A stretch of DNA of 64,000 nt from Cyrtodaria siliqua (GCA_037043455.1 JAWPHD010000298.1:336001-400000), one strand, 5' to 3'; positions 11,651 to 24,258 are shown, numbered from the stretch's first letter. The notes: generated by a model not told the origin, from the sequence alone. A program made the numbers and translations.

Positions 11651-12611
11651 TGTTAGATTCTATTTATCACATAACTTTTAACGTCACATTACGTCAGAAA
11701 ACGTACATTTACGTGACGTCCATGACGTCATTACGTTATGTTATACCACTCGTGGAATATCGAAAATATTGAATTGTGTTATTACACTCCCACACCGCAT
11801 GTTATGCGTATATTAAACCGTTTTTATTAACCTTAGCTAGATGATATTGACGGGCTGTTTCCAGCAGTTCGCTTTATGATAAGCTTCAAAAACGCAGATA
11901 AACAACGTTTCATAGGTACCAGATCTTCATAAACCTAACGTTGTATATACTGGTATAATATTGGAGTAAACAACTTTTATATCAAATATTGGAGTAAACA
12001 ACTTGCCGTTACATTATAATATTGTACTCTGGAAATTATAAAAAAAAACATTTTTCACTGCATGAGGTACATATATAAAAAAAATGTGTGTTTAGAATGG
12101 TTGAACGCTAAAGCATAACATGCCTCGCACATCAGTGTGTATGTTACGCAGATCTCGTGCAGGCCTGTAAACAGTTTGCCATGGAAACTAATATTGATGG
12201 TGTGCTTAATTTATATAGAGCAATTGCTCTGACATGATTTCCATTAGGTATCGACTTATTGTGCAGTGTGGTTAGTTCATTTAGTTAAACCCTCTCTTTT
12301 TTGAAAGATTGTTTCACTCACATTTGTTGAATTGTCAATGAAAATGATTATTGTGCGGTAACTTTCGCGGCGTTACGATAGTTTTGATTACACGGGAAAA
12401 ATAGTGTGTGTTTACTATTCAACTATAACTGCTATAATTCTAAATATTGCGGAGTTATGCCATCACACAAGTTAAACAAAGGCTAAAGTATAGATTTAGG
12501 GTTGTGTTCCCATTAAGCAAGAATTTGAAAACGTAATCAGAAAATATAATTGCATTTATGAAGTCGATCAATACATTATGAAATATGCATATCAAAGAAT
12601 TCTCAGCGGAC
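11651..12611. other. no recognisable feature
   Basis: Nothing coding is seen. A palindromic TGACGTCA-like site occurs near 11728 among several ACGTCA-like blocks, without supporting context. Confidence 0.5.
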
Positions 12612-12790
12612 TTTTTTGCCACTGACCGTTCCAATATTGTCCACCTATGTGTGTTTGTGATGTCACATGCCTTACATGTTAACATTGTAATTATTGTTTG
12701 TTTTAATGCGTCTTATTTGTTGACTGTGTTCTGTGAAAGCAACATTTCCTGTTCAACTTGTAAACATACTTTTTACATAGCAGCGATCAC
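12612..12790 (+). repeat. diverged RT-element tail fragment
   Basis: GCCACTGACCGTTCC, GTGTTTGTGATGTCAC, GTTGACTGTGTTC and ACATTTCCTGTTCAACTTGTAA occur in the order seen in the tail of the RT element. The 115-codon frame over it is incidental. Confidence 0.6.
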
Positions 12791-13660
12791 GATCCTTTCA
12801 AAAGATAGAACTAATAAAGATAGTTTAGACTGCAATTACGGAATCATCAATAAACCGTTAATAGGTTGTCTAACATTTTTATGTTTTGTATTGCTCGACA
12901 TTCCTGCCTACATAATTTCTGATCTACAGTAAAACTGGGTTAGTTCAAGGAAACTGTAATACTGTAGTCTAAATATATCCGCAATCATGCCGCTGGTATC
13001 AGATGTAGACAGATTCCTGCCGACTGCTGTTGGAGTAGTTTGGAGTTAAGTATTAGAGTGGAGTCTTGGAGTGGGGTCTGGGAGTCTTTGGCATTTTTGG
13101 AGTCACATTTTGTAGTGGAATGTAGAACCATTTGTTTCATCTGCTTCTACTCTTGGGGCAAAATACTACGATTGCTTTGCTGTAATTCCGTTCCATTATA
13201 ACGGTTAAATATTTTACTTGTTTTGTTATTTCTACAACCTTTGTTAGTAACAATTAAGTAATACTGCTTCTTTGATTATTACTTATAACATTACTGCTGC
13301 TACTAATGTATTCCGCTGTTGTTTTCGTGGCCTCATCTACTGATACTATTGATGCTGTTGCTGCAGCTTCTACTAATATTACGTGTTTGTGGATTGCTTC
13401 ATGTACTCGAGTACCTTTCAACCTAAGATCACGAATAGACTGCCCATGGGATACATATGTTCCTTGTGGTTTTTGAGGTCACTAGGCCAAAGGTCATGAT
13501 CACGGTTACCCGACATAGAAAACCGGTTATAACCCGAGTACCTTTTAACGTAGGATCATGAAACTTCATTGACTGCCATCTGGACAAGTATGGTCGTTCT
13601 GTGGCAATCTCAAATTATTCGGCAGTAGGTCAAGGTACTATGACCAGATAACTAGGATGG
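12791..13660. other. no gene; simple GGAGT-rich patch
   Basis: 13020-13110 is rich in GGAGT/GGAGTC repeats. A reverse-complement counterpart (ACTCCACTCTAAGACTC) occurs at 18715-18800. Otherwise featureless. Confidence 0.5.
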
Positions 13661-13733
13661 TATACGCCCGTGCTGGTAAGGCTGTTATGTGAAAGGTATT
13701 TTCACATAACAGCCTTACCAGCACGGGCGTATA
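13661..13733. repeat. perfect 34-bp hairpin
   Basis: 13661-13694 and 13700-13733 are exact reverse complements separated by a 5-base loop (GGTAT). The arm starts TATACGCCCGTGCTGGTAAG. No terminator T-run or ORF is attached. Confidence 0.9.
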
Positions 13734-13784
13734 ATGCCCAGTTAGGCAGCGCTCTTGTTATATTACAACTAATGCTACTATTGC

Positions 13785-13870
13785 AGTTGTTACTATTACT
13801 ACTTCTGCACTAACTGCTACTACTACTACTGCTACTACTACTACCACTACTACTACTACTACTACCACTA
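13785..13870 (+). repeat. CTA/ACT microsatellite
   Basis: Trinucleotide CTA/ACT repeats with minor interruptions immediately upstream of the CR1/L2-like LINE. Confidence 0.9.
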
Positions 13871-14144
13871 CTACTATCATGATGGGCCAGTACTATCTTA
13901 AAATTTGGTTTTACTCAAATGGTAAATACGCCTTCCAGAATAAATATGTAAAACAACAATTCTACAACTATCGACCATATTTATACTACAAGATCCGATC
14001 TAATATTTGAAATTAAAGTACCTTTTGACAGTATAAGTGATCACTATCCTGTATGCTTTTCACGATCGACACATAATGTTAAGTCATGGCGAGATACCCA
14101 TGAGACAATCAAATACAGATCTTTTAAGAAATTCGATGAACATA

Positions 14145-14905
14145 CACTGAACAAAATTGCTAAGTATCAACTTTTGTATATATCTGAACTAATATCTGAA
14201 CTAACGTTCTTATTTTAAATATATTTTTCGAAAAGATTTATGATAAGTATTTTGTTTTGACCCATAGTTTGTAAAACATTTATTTTTTGTTTAAATTGTT
14301 ATATCTTTTGAGTGTTACCCTCCCTTTATATGAAAACGTGAAATGTGCTGATAAAACACATACCATGAGTCAAAGGTCGCTTAAAGGTATAAAATTCTTA
14401 AAATTGGTATGAAATAATAGAAAAAAAACATAACAATTTTACCCTTTATCGCAGATTCTCCGTCTATAAAAAATGAAATATGGATAATCTTAAATTACCT
14501 CCCTTTAAAATTGAATATTGTTTGAAATTCAAGTAACTGTAATTCAGCGTTAACATTAAATATTTCGAAAATTTCATTTGCAAACGCATTTGTAGTGGTA
14601 ATGCTAGTAAAACATGATGTCAAAATAATTTTAACTGGCATATTTTTGAATTCGGAACATCGAAAGCTTCACTAATTCGAAGTACTTAATAAAATCCTAT
14701 ATACCCAGTTGTATAAGTGTTATAACTTATTTCTAAGAAAACACATTGACTTAAAAGTTTTCAAATATGTTCATGCAATCAGAGTAGACGATTTACATTC
14801 ATTATTTTGCAGTTTAACCGTATCTCTAAATAGCACAAAATACACACAACAATGAGAATATTATTGATATATTCTTACGTTGACACTTAGCAATTTGGTT
14901 TAGTA
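14145..14905 (+). mobile_element. TA-target MITE, copy 1
   Basis: Inverted ends CACTGAACAAAATTGCTAAG and, on the other strand, TACTAAACCAAATTGCTAAG. It is flanked by TA on both sides and inserted between endonuclease-linker codons of the LINE. The interior is homologous to 48315-49037 in opposite orientation. No transposase is encoded. A TA target suggests a Tc1/mariner-type mobiliser, by inference. Confidence 0.8.
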
Positions 14906-15689
14906 TATATTCTGTAATGATCTAGCAAAATCACCATTCGAAATAATTGATTATTTTGTTGATCCAAATGAGTCATTAAATGTATTCTATACAATATTAA
15001 ACACTATTCTAGAACAGCATGCACCTATTCGAGAAAAGAGAATAAAACATAAAACCCAGCCTGGGTTGTTTACTGATGAGGTTAAGAACGCTATTTATCA
15101 GAGAGATAAGCTACATAAAGAAGAACAGTGGGACCAATATAAATTATAACGCAATAAAATTTCATCTATGATAAAGAAAAATAAGAAGAACTTTTATAAC
15201 AATGCTATTAAAGAAAATAAAAGCCCAAAGTACATGTGGAAAAACTTAAAAAAACATTTCCAAAACGGGACAAGAAAACAATAGAGATATTTGAATAGCT
15301 GATAGGCTAATCAAAAATGATCATATCATTGAAGGACAATTAATTATTATTAATGCATTAAATTAGCATTTTATAAATATTTCAAACATTGTTAAAAATA
15401 CGAGGTTTGTAAAAGGAAATTTCTCTTAATTACTGCAACAACTTGATATTAAATTGAAATTTGCTTCATTAAGTATAAAACTCGTTTCAACTTTTGAAGT
15501 TAGAAAGTTGATTGATAAAGTTGATAGTAACAAATCAACAGGTATAGACGGTATTGGTCTAGAATTTTAAAATATCGTGGTGATTACATAACATCCTCCA
15601 AAGCTTCAATCATAAATAACAGCATACAACTGGAGTGTTCCCTGATATTTTTAAGGAGGCATGTGTGATTCCTATACACACAAATTGAA

Positions 15690-16790
15690 ATAAAGAGGAT
15701 CCATGTAATTATCGTCCAATTTCAATCTTACCAACAATTTCAAAAATATTTGAGCGTCATATAGCCACTAAAATACTATTCTATTTCAAGACGTATAATG
15801 TTATTCACGAGACCCAGTCAGGTTTCAGACAATATCATTCATGTCATACTGCTCTCACACGGTTAATAGAAGCATGGTTTAAGGATATAGACTCAGGTAA
15901 ATTAATAGGAGCTGTATTTCTTGATCTAAGAAAGGCATTTGATCTTGTAGACCATATAATATTGATACACACATTGAAACTACCATTTTTCAGACAATAC
16001 CATTAAATTATTTGATTCATATCTTTCGAACAGAAAACAATTGATAAAGGTAAAAACTTTAAAATCCGAGATGCTTAAAGTTACTTCAGGTGTTCCTCAG
16101 GAATCAATACTAGGTCCATTGCTATTTCTATTGTACATTAATGACATTGCATTCGCATCTACCTCTGGAAATTCATATATTTATGCAGATGATACTACAG
16201 TATATGAATCTGATTATAACATTTTGGATGTACAAAGTAGACTTCAAAATCGTTTGAATATTATAAATAATTGAATTGACTTGAATTGAGGTTTTAAGGC
16301 GCACCAACTATTAAATAAGTGGTGTATTTTGAATAATATGTCATTACATCCAGCTTATAAATGCATGGTCATAGGAACAAATCACAAACTCAAACATGTG
16401 GATATATTGAAATTAACTGTTGATAGTTTATATATAGAAAATGTCGCAGTTCAAAAGATCCCGGGAGTTTATGTTGACAGAACTTTGTCTTGGAATGTAC
16501 AATTAGTCAACATGTGTTTCAAACTCAATTCTAAAAGTGTCTTATTGAAACTTATATCTTACTATTTAACATAGGATATTAAAATTATGTTTTATAATGC
16601 CTACATCATGTCTACATTTGATACTTGCTGTACTGTGTGGAGTAAAAGGAAAAAATTAGAAGATAAAATACATAAAATTCTAACTAATTCTAAGGATATG
16701 TTCATTGAACTAATTCTAAGGATATGTTCATTGAACTTCAGTGGCTTTCTTTTCATAACAGATTTCTTTACCAATCCGGTGTGTTGATAT
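15690..16790 (+). pseudogene. CR1/L2-like reverse transcriptase, broken
   Basis: RT landmarks in order: PTISKIFERHIATKI, QSGFRQYHSCHTAL, GAVFLDLRKAFDLVDH (region A), GVPQESILGPLLFLLYINDI (region B, with E where G is usual) and SYIYADDTTVYES (catalytic YADD at about 16176-16205). Then come thumb motifs near 16340-16570. Frame changes and stops occur between segments, and a short duplication (ACTAATTCTAAGGATATG twice, about 16680-16735) is present. Confidence 0.8.
16269..16302 (-). repeat. short SINE-tail insertion in the LINE
   Basis: TTGAATTGAGGTTTTAAGGCGCACCA interrupts the RT-thumb coding sequence. Its reverse complement matches the GGTGCGCCTTAAAACCCCAATTCAATTC tail of the repeat inside the MITE at 45.8 kb. 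Confidence 0.65.
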
Positions 16791-17298
16791 ATAAGTCAAT
16801 AAACAACCTAGCTCCTAATTACATATCACAAATTTTGACATTCTCATGTAATAATAGGTATAATCTGAGATCAGCTACATGAAATGAGCTTGTTACACAA
16901 AAACAGAAAACTAAATACATTAAAGACACATTTAGCGACTTTGGTCGACACGTTTGGAACAATGTGCCGGTCGGCATACGTTCTCTTCCTACTATCCAGT
17001 CATTTAAATATAATTATAAAAAATGTTTGTTGCAAAATGCACATTAATGTGAATGATACTAAAGTCAATATTTATTTATGTTTTTGCTGGGATATATATG
17101 TAGACTATTACGATTTCTTCTATATTCAAACATAATTGAGTGTTTGTCGAAGATTGAATGTTAACTTTTATTGTTAATGTATTTGTTAAACATCACTAAA
17201 TGTTTGTTAATTTATGTACAGAAGGCCGCATTGAAAATATGATGTTTATTTTTGATACTATGTCATAATGTGTTAACCTTCTTTAAACAAAGAATTTA

Positions 17299-17305
17299 TT
17301 ATTAT

Positions 17306-17343
<38 letters not shown>

Positions 17344-17398
17344 AAACAAAAGACACCACCACCACCATCATCAACAACAACAACAACCAACAACCAAT
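17299..17398 (+). repeat. ACT and CAC/CAA microsatellites
   Basis: (ACT)n follows the LINE 3' end, then ACC/ATC/AAC trinucleotide repeats to about 17395. Confidence 0.85.
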
Positions 17399-17454
17399 AC
17401 TACTAATATTATTTGTTGTTAAATGATAAAGATGAGTGTTTTTGTTTTCAAAAG

Positions 17455-17572
17455 TTGAGGCCTTTTATTTATCTTTGTTGTTGTTATTTGTTTCTGTGCG
17501 TGTTTGTGGTTGACTATGGTCCTTGAATACTGCATTTCCTGTTCGACATTCATATCCACTTTTTATGTGTGA
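17455..17572 (+). repeat. RT-element tail fragment
   Basis: TTTGTTTCTGTGCGTGTTTGTGGTTGACT...CCTTGAATACTGCATTTCCTGTTCGAC matches the tail family. Confidence 0.65.
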
Positions 17573-18054
17573 GAGGTAGAAAAGTATGTATATACATATA
17601 ACATGGGAGAGGTATCGCAGTAGAAGTCAGGAGGTAGAACATTAAAACGAAAGTGGGGTTGCTTAAAAAAAATACTTTAAATGGGGTCGGAGAAGGAGAG
17701 ATTTTTCACTGAGATTAAAACTTCAGTCTTCCTAGAAAGACATTGTTTGTGCCTTTAGCTATCCGTGACACAATTTTTATATTTTGTAAGCGGTAAAGTT
17801 GATATAGCGGTCGCTTTAATTACCAATGTGGGGATGATTTGTATCATAATATATCCTTATGGTAGCGTATTGTTCTTTTGTTTTACTTTTCAGTTTAATA
17901 TTATTTTAATTGACGTTCTTTTAAACATTTTCTTTCTGTTTTAACAGTAAATTGAAGTCAATTTTGGCATTGTAAACATATGTCTAGCACTCTACAGTTA
18001 GCAAACTGACAAGTACAATGATGTTTTCCGTAATGGCTCAAATTATTGTTTATA

Positions 18055-18125
18055 TAGATATAAAAATCGAACAGGAAAAGCAGCATTCAAGGACATCAGT
18101 CAACCACAAACACACACGGAATAAA
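18055..18125 (-). repeat. RT-element tail fragment
   Basis: AAAAATCGAACAGGAAAAGCAGCATTCAAGGACATCAGTCAACCACAAACAC is the reverse complement of the tail end seen at 1-178. Confidence 0.7.
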
Positions 18126-20814
18126 TGGAAAACATTTATAGCGGTGTTTGCTAATGTAAGGCTTGCTCTATTCTAAGTATCACCAGTACACTTGTGGCGT
18201 CAGTCTGTCTATGTGGCTACAGTCAAATTGGATGCTTTTCTCATAATTAGGGTAGTATATTAATAAACACATTAAATCTGTTATTGGATATCAGCAAATC
18301 TGCTTCAGTTTTAGGGGTAACATCGTTATACAACGATATAAGTAATAGGAAGAATTACCAGTAGCAGAGCAGCATCAGCAGCATCAGTAGTAGTAGCAGC
18401 AGTAACAGTAGTAGCCATAGTTATAGCAGCAGTAGTAATAAATAGTAGCATGCATATGACGGTGGACATAGAGATCTTCTTCCCCCCATGTCCAGAGGCG
18501 TATGGTCCCAGTATCTAACAAAATACTATGCCCCGAAGAGCGAAATAGACAAAATGGAATTTAGTTGGAAGCATCGGTTATGAAGTCTGCGTATCACAAG
18601 TAACAGCCAAAAGACTAAATTAAAAAGCAGACAACATATCCTATGAGTGGTTAAACAATGCTAGCTCAAATACTTTGACATAACTATTCAATCGAAATAA
18701 TGATAAAAAATTGACTCCAAATTCTACTCTCCACCTGCTATCCAACACTCCACTCTAAGACTCTACTTCAATAATCCACTTCAAGACTCAATTCCAAGAT
18801 TCCACGGTATGTTTTACATTATGCCATACATATTTCTCATAAATTACCGCGAAATATCATGTTTGTATGTGCGAAAACATAACGGAATATCATATGCATC
18901 AAACTGTTTGTTAAAGTAAGTGATTTTTTTTATTTTTTAACAATGCTGTATGCTGTTTGTGTTCTAGAAACTCTTTATGATTCCAGCAAATCTTATTTAC
19001 CCAGTATATATTAGAATAAAGATTATAGCAAGGTACAGCATCGCAGCTGGTTAAAGCCCCAGATACTTCTACCAGGGAGAAAATGTGAATAATATATAGC
19101 AGCATGCTGACCTGAATTTACAGGTCAAAGCCTCGTAAAACATGCGACTGCATTGCATCACTGTATAAGACAGATGGATAATTTATACCAGCATAGTATA
19201 TATATTAAATGATATTGAACTGAACAAAATGTAATGAAGGAATAGGGCTCGATCTTAGATACATCTTAGATACATTATGTTCTAAAAATAAACTGAAACG
19301 GTCAATTATTTCGGACAAACAGTTCATTACTTATTTATATACAAAGGTATAGGTTTATTATGTCGGACATCGTATTGAGAGGGGTACACAGTATGTGACG
19401 TCATTGAGATTTAGCCCCGATATATCCCTATTGTAACAAAACTTAATTTAAAAAAATTAAAAACATACCGAGTTTATGAATGGTACTGACTTTTAATATA
19501 AAAAACACACAAAAGAACAACAACACTGAAACTTTATTCCCCATAATGACTTCAGCACAACCCATAGAAAGATAATTTGGAGATATTCATTGCAAAATCA
19601 TGCTAAATATTACCATGAATCTAAAAAAAAACTCGTTTTGTCTGAATGTGAATATAATGATTTAAAAAAATCTTATTTTTTATGCCTACAGGCTATCTTT
19701 TATCAACGGAAAATCTTTGTTTACATGTATTTTCTGCATAAACTAGCATCATAGACTGTATAGGTATATGCTAACCTTTAGTTTTTATGTTGATGATAAA
19801 TATATAACCATTAGTTAATTCATTACGTCTTGTACAGTTTTTATGCAGATACATACAGTACTTCTTGGAGTGCGTGGTCAATAATGATCACATACATAAT
19901 TGCCAATTAATCTGCAGCACAAGCATGCTTCCCTGTCACTTGTATTTGGGGATTTAAGGACTCTATTCCACCCAGTCGGGATTCTACTCTAAACCAGGTA
20001 TATTAGTATATTGACATGAAAATGGCAAGACCTGACTATGAAGCGTTTCAGTGCCTGTGATCGTTGTTTCGTGATAGAATGAACAGCGGCATACGGTCAT
20101 CGATTCATCTTAGCATTATGTTAAGGTATTAGTCTTTATAATAACACATGCATTCTATCCTGCTGAAAATATGTAAAACTGTTCACTGTACAAATCGGAG
20201 AGGACATACACGCGCTACAAACAGTGTACTTCTCGCGTGTATATCTCGTGTGTATGATAAGAGGCAGTTAACGTCAATGTTGCACTGAAATAAGGAAGAT
20301 ACGATAACTGTTTACGTTTCACCAATTATACATACACATTAACATAATAAAAAAGCTGAGTAGATCGTGAATCGGCGAATCTCTAATACACATGACCATA
20401 AATGATCATGCATCTGTTAACAAACATAGTCCTTTAAATCTAAATACATTGATCATTTTACAATAACATCAAATCAAACAAAATACTGAAAAGAGGAGAT
20501 CCGTTGCAAGTAACAAACACAAGGACCAGTAAAGAAATACTATAGATTTGTAGCCCGGTGAAACTTGTTACAGCCATCACACTGCAATACACGAAGGCAT
20601 ATTATTCCCCCCTCCCCCCCCCCCTCACCACCACCCCCACACCCCGTATCCCCAACACAAACACTACGTAATAATTCAAACGTGCTAAACTCAGCCATTA
20701 ACTCATCAGCACTTCTAAGCAATATATCGTGAAATTTAGTAAATGCGGAGAACGCAAAACCTCTAACTTATCTGGATCTTGCTATACATATATCTAGCGC
20801 TTTCCTGGTTAAGA
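18126..20814. other. no gene seen; minor simple repeats
   Basis: Contains a CAG/TAG-rich microsatellite (18367-18440), an ACTC-rich patch (18715-18800) and a C-homopolymer tract (20604-20645). I see no supported ORF, tRNA or element. Confidence 0.5.
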
Positions 20815-20950
20815 TTCTATCGGATGGCGTGAGGTATACCGTACTAAGTTCTACCCAGAACTAATGGTGGTCTGCCTCCTCCACTAAATATCGGCCGTCA
20901 TACATAGCCTAATATGTGCTGGAAAATGACGTTAAACCACAAACAAACGA
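20815..20950 (+). repeat. SINE 3' fragment
   Basis: GGTGGTCTGCCTCCTCCACTAAATATCGGCCGTCATACAT...GAAAATGACGTTAAACCACAAACAAAC matches 28570-28690. It resembles the generic 3' end of metazoan tRNA-derived SINEs, but no tRNA head is visible. Confidence 0.55.
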
Positions 20951-21195
20951 ATCTGTCCGACCGTGCTACCGAGACCTAACGTTCTACTGGCCGACGTGCA
21001 ACTCTAATACGAAATACCTTAATATACAAATTTACTCTCAGTACTCAGATTATTTACAGTTGTCAATCAAACAGATTAATAAACGTCGATTTCAATCTAC
21101 AAAATTCAATCAACTGAGTAAACGTTGTTTCCACGCATGTAATTGATTTTGGTGAGCTGCACATTTATTTACAATAATGAGGAGAGTGTTGTTTA

Positions 21196-21772
21196 AGCCC
21201 GGTACACACGGTAAGATTTATCTTATAAGATATGTCTTGTGAGACAAATTGCATCGTGTGTACAGGGGCTTAAGACACAATTTATGACCTCAAAGATGTC
21301 TTCCAGAAATAGAACATGCTCTATTTCCATAAGACAAGATCAAAAGCACCGCCATCCAACCACACATGGTGACACTGTGGCCAAAGTGCACTGCGTTCCA
21401 GATTTGACATAAATTTCGCAGAATAGGGGCTACATGCATTGTAGATTTGTACACGGGGGTATTTTAGTTCATACATAGCAACATGGCAAGAAACTGGACG
21501 AATGATAATATTGATGAATTGCTGGGATATTATGAGGGAAAGGAAGTTTTGTGGACAGTCGCGCACAAAGAATACCACAAGAAAGATGTATGACAAGGCG
21601 CTTTCATTCGTTTACATTCTGGAAAGATCCAGTATGCACTTATTTGGAGGTCACCAGAAAATCCCATAAAATTAATCTCAGCGTGTGTACAGGCAATCTC
21701 ATAAAATATATTGTATCAGATTTGTCTTATAAGATTTGTCCTATGAGATAATCTTACCGTGTGTACCAGGCT
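21196..21772 (+). mobile_element. Harbinger-like nonautonomous element
   Basis: Terminal inverted repeats AGCCCGGTACACACGGTAAG and, on the other strand, AGCCTGGTACACACGGTAAG. TTA lies on both sides (21193-21195 and 21773-21775), as for PIF/Harbinger insertions. Inside is a MADF-domain fragment, the kind of DNA-binding partner protein Harbinger elements encode. No transposase is present. Confidence 0.75.
21483..21593 (+). pseudogene. MADF domain fragment
   Basis: A 36-codon frame from ATG reads MARNWTNDNIDELLGYYEGK and then EVLWTVAHKEYHKKDV before TGA. The tryptophan spacing (W..., LW.V.H..Y....) fits the first half of a MADF domain, a Myb-related DNA-binding fold found in Harbinger accessory proteins. 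The same frame after the stop still reads QGAFIRLH, the expected next helix, so the stop looks like a nonsense change. It lies within the TIRs of the element at 21196-21772. Confidence 0.65.
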
Positions 21773-21849
21773 TTACACGCATATAACCGACGGGGACGAC
21801 TGCATATTTAGCGATTACCTTTCAATATAATGTACTTTTATTTACAGTG

Positions 21850-22980
21850 ACTTGTAAATTTGGGAGTTGTAGACCATTTAATAGCGATATCCATATCCGC
21901 ATTGTATCACAAACTTGCTTTTATTCAAAGACATTTGCTAGAGAAAAAACTACATTGTTCGGCCTGTAGGAATATTAAAGCGTTTGTTAAGTAATGGCAA
22001 TTTAGACTACGTTATGAGGACTTGCCTAGACGATTATGAAACATTTATATTCCTATTAGACTATTTTTGACACATATGAACTATATTTTTCAGACAAATT
22101 GTTGGAATGCCAATTGGTACGAAATGTGAAATCTTTGCGCAAACTTATTTTATACATTGCTATGAGAGTTCATGTTGAGACGACTTCGAAACCCTTTGCA
22201 TCTCTCGATTGAAAACGATTGAAAACGAAAAAGAATAAGCAAAACTTATGACAAGAGTAAGGATTGCAATTTTGATATCGTTCATTATCCCCATTTAGAC
22301 GGGCAACATCTTGTGTGTTAGATATTTTTCTTAACTGATTCGTTTTTCTAGAGCTTGTAGTCGAGATGAGGACTTTAGCATCGGTTATCTTTGTTAAATA
22401 AAACACTACTCCGTCAGAGTTATCATTATCATTAACTTCGAACATTATTTGCAAATGTGTAATATCGCGACATTGATATACATTACAAATGTAAAAGAGC
22501 TTTTCTGCGAACCAGGATTATCGCAACCTGACTATGGTGATGTTATTTACAAACGTCGAAAGATCCTTGGGCATGATCATTGTCATACAGTCTTGATCAA
22601 TCTTGTTATCAAAAGAGGTTGTTATCCTATCATGTTGCAATGTACTACACGTTTAGTTGTTGACCCCTTTACACCCGACAGACAGATTGTGGGCCTTATG
22701 ATGACGAATACCTAAATCATGTAAATGAGTTACTTAAAATGTTCGTCTTCAATTTTGTCTTGTCGTGCCCTGCAAGGTTTATTCTCTAGTTGCTCTGACT
22801 TCTGTCAAGTAATTGAACACTTACTTTGTTGACTTCTATACTTTTTATATTCATATATACATGATCATCTTATTGTTTACGCATATAGCCTATTAATGCG
22901 GCATATTTGTCTGTAAGCGGATATAGCCTGGGTGAATATCCTTAATTTAATCTGCCTCATTTAAATGGGACGACAATAAA
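21850..22980 (+). mobile_element. old copy of the unclassified RT element
   Basis: Diverged pieces appear in order: TTCAAAGACATTTGCTAGAG (RT N-terminal part), CAAATTGTTGGAATGCCAAT (region before TNCAPL), an ATTGAAAAC...GACAAGAG stretch (the SIENG...YDKR part), GAGCTTGTAGTCGAGATGAGGACTTTA, and the C-terminal LSQPDYGDVIYKRRKILGHDH with VVDPFT at 22500-22670. Stops in all frames show an ancient copy with internal losses. Confidence 0.7.
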
Positions 22981-23534
22981 GTTAAAGTGAGTGACTTTGG
23001 TCTTTAAATGCTACATTTCCTGTACGACTTGTATATCTACCATTGGTGCTTCCTAGTACTGGTTTAAACATAATCCTGTTAGTGTGTGATATTCCGTGCG
23101 TTACTTATAATCAAGTATGTATCCATGTAATTGTTGTGAATGCGTATTTTTGGTTGACTTTGTTTTATTAATGCTACATTTTCTGTTTAACCTTTGTAAC
23201 TATTTATATGTGAGTTTACTTTTAACTATAATATGACACTTGTATTGCTTGCATAGCTTGAACATGTTCTGTTAATATGACAATATAATCAGCATAAAAT
23301 AAAACACACATCCTAAATAACTTCAGCTCACGAAAGCTAATATTTTTGATACGGCCTCTTCTTTTCTTTTTTTGCATTTCTCGACTGAAAACGGAAAATA
23401 ATAAGCAAAACGTATGGCAAGAGTAATATCAACAACATATATCGGGATGACAGTATTACACATCTTTATCAGATCATTAGAACTATAGAAAAAGAGTATG
23501 ATAATGGACCTTTGGAAACGGCCGAGCACGACAC
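22981..23534. repeat. RT-element tail scraps
   Basis: Two degenerate tail pieces (near 22985-23040 and 23140-23210) and one RT scrap (23370-23430, the TTTCTCGACTGAAAACGG...ATGGCAAGAG block) can be matched to the family. No gene. Confidence 0.5.
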
Positions 23535-23640
23535 ATACGAAATATTGCAGTCTCGGTTTGATTGAGACTGTTCATGAGTGGTAGTGAAATATGCTAGCTA
23601 CCGCTCACGCCCTCCAGCCCCGGGTTGAGCAGAACTCAAG
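23535..23640 (-). repeat. partial ~270-bp stem repeat
   Basis: GCAGTCTCGGTTTGATTGAGACTGTTCATGAG plus CTCACGCCCTCCAGCCCCGG matches the family with compensating changes that keep the CAGTCTC/GAGACTG stem. Confidence 0.6.
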
Positions 23641-24254
23641 TTACAATTTAAAAGAGACAACACAAATGCATGCTTTAATCCGGATTTACCTTGAAAACAT
23701 ATTTTCTTTTTCATAATGACTTTTTCATTGTGCAGGTGAGTATTTAATGCCAGTTTTCTCGAAAATTCGGTTATGTTTATTGTTTCTCTATTATCTTGCA
23801 TTACATGTGGTATTATTATCCCCGTCATAGGTTTTCGACGGCATTATCAAAAATCTACGACACACGATATAGTTTAAACCTGAAACAGTGTTGCCTAGTG
23901 GAACAGAAGATATAAAAGATATAAAATAAACAATTCGGGAGACACATACTAAGCATATTGGATGTTGGTTAGTTTATGCATGTCTGAAGAACTACGTCAT
24001 CTGTTTTCAATGGCCTTCCAAATTTGCATTTAATTATAGTTTTGATCAAAATGTTGCGGTACACTAAACTAAAAACTATCAATTAATTTTAAATTAATTT
24101 CGACACAAGAATTTTGACATTTTACAGGTTTGTCCCAGCCTAACAACTCTTATGTTCGTGCAAGAATGGTAAATGTAAACCATACACTTGTGTTGGCAGT
24201 AATAGTTGTTTTAGTCTTCTTATTTGAAGGGATATTTTAGGATTTGGGTGGCAA
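23641..24254. other. no recognisable feature
   Basis: AT-rich and unannotated. Confidence 0.55.
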
Positions 24255-24258
24255 TTAA

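Larger units (their letters stand above)
13871..17298 (+). mobile_element. decayed CR1/L2-like LINE
   Basis: The plus strand carries the end of an endonuclease domain (SDHYPVCFS near 14040-14070), a basic linker (15000-15250), RT (15690-16790) and a C-terminal segment (FGRHVWNNVPVGIRSLPTIQ near 16930-17000). The 3' end has a TTATTATTATTAC tail followed by ACT repeats. The YADD catalytic box and absence of RNase H fit the CR1/L2/Jockey group. A 761-bp MITE (14145-14905) and a ~35-bp repeat scrap (16269-16302) have been inserted, and there are many stops. Confidence 0.8.

Noticed and set aside
11690..11760. Cluster of ACGTCA/TGACGTCA sites as a CRE enhancer
   Set aside because: No gene nearby to regulate, and the motif is short.
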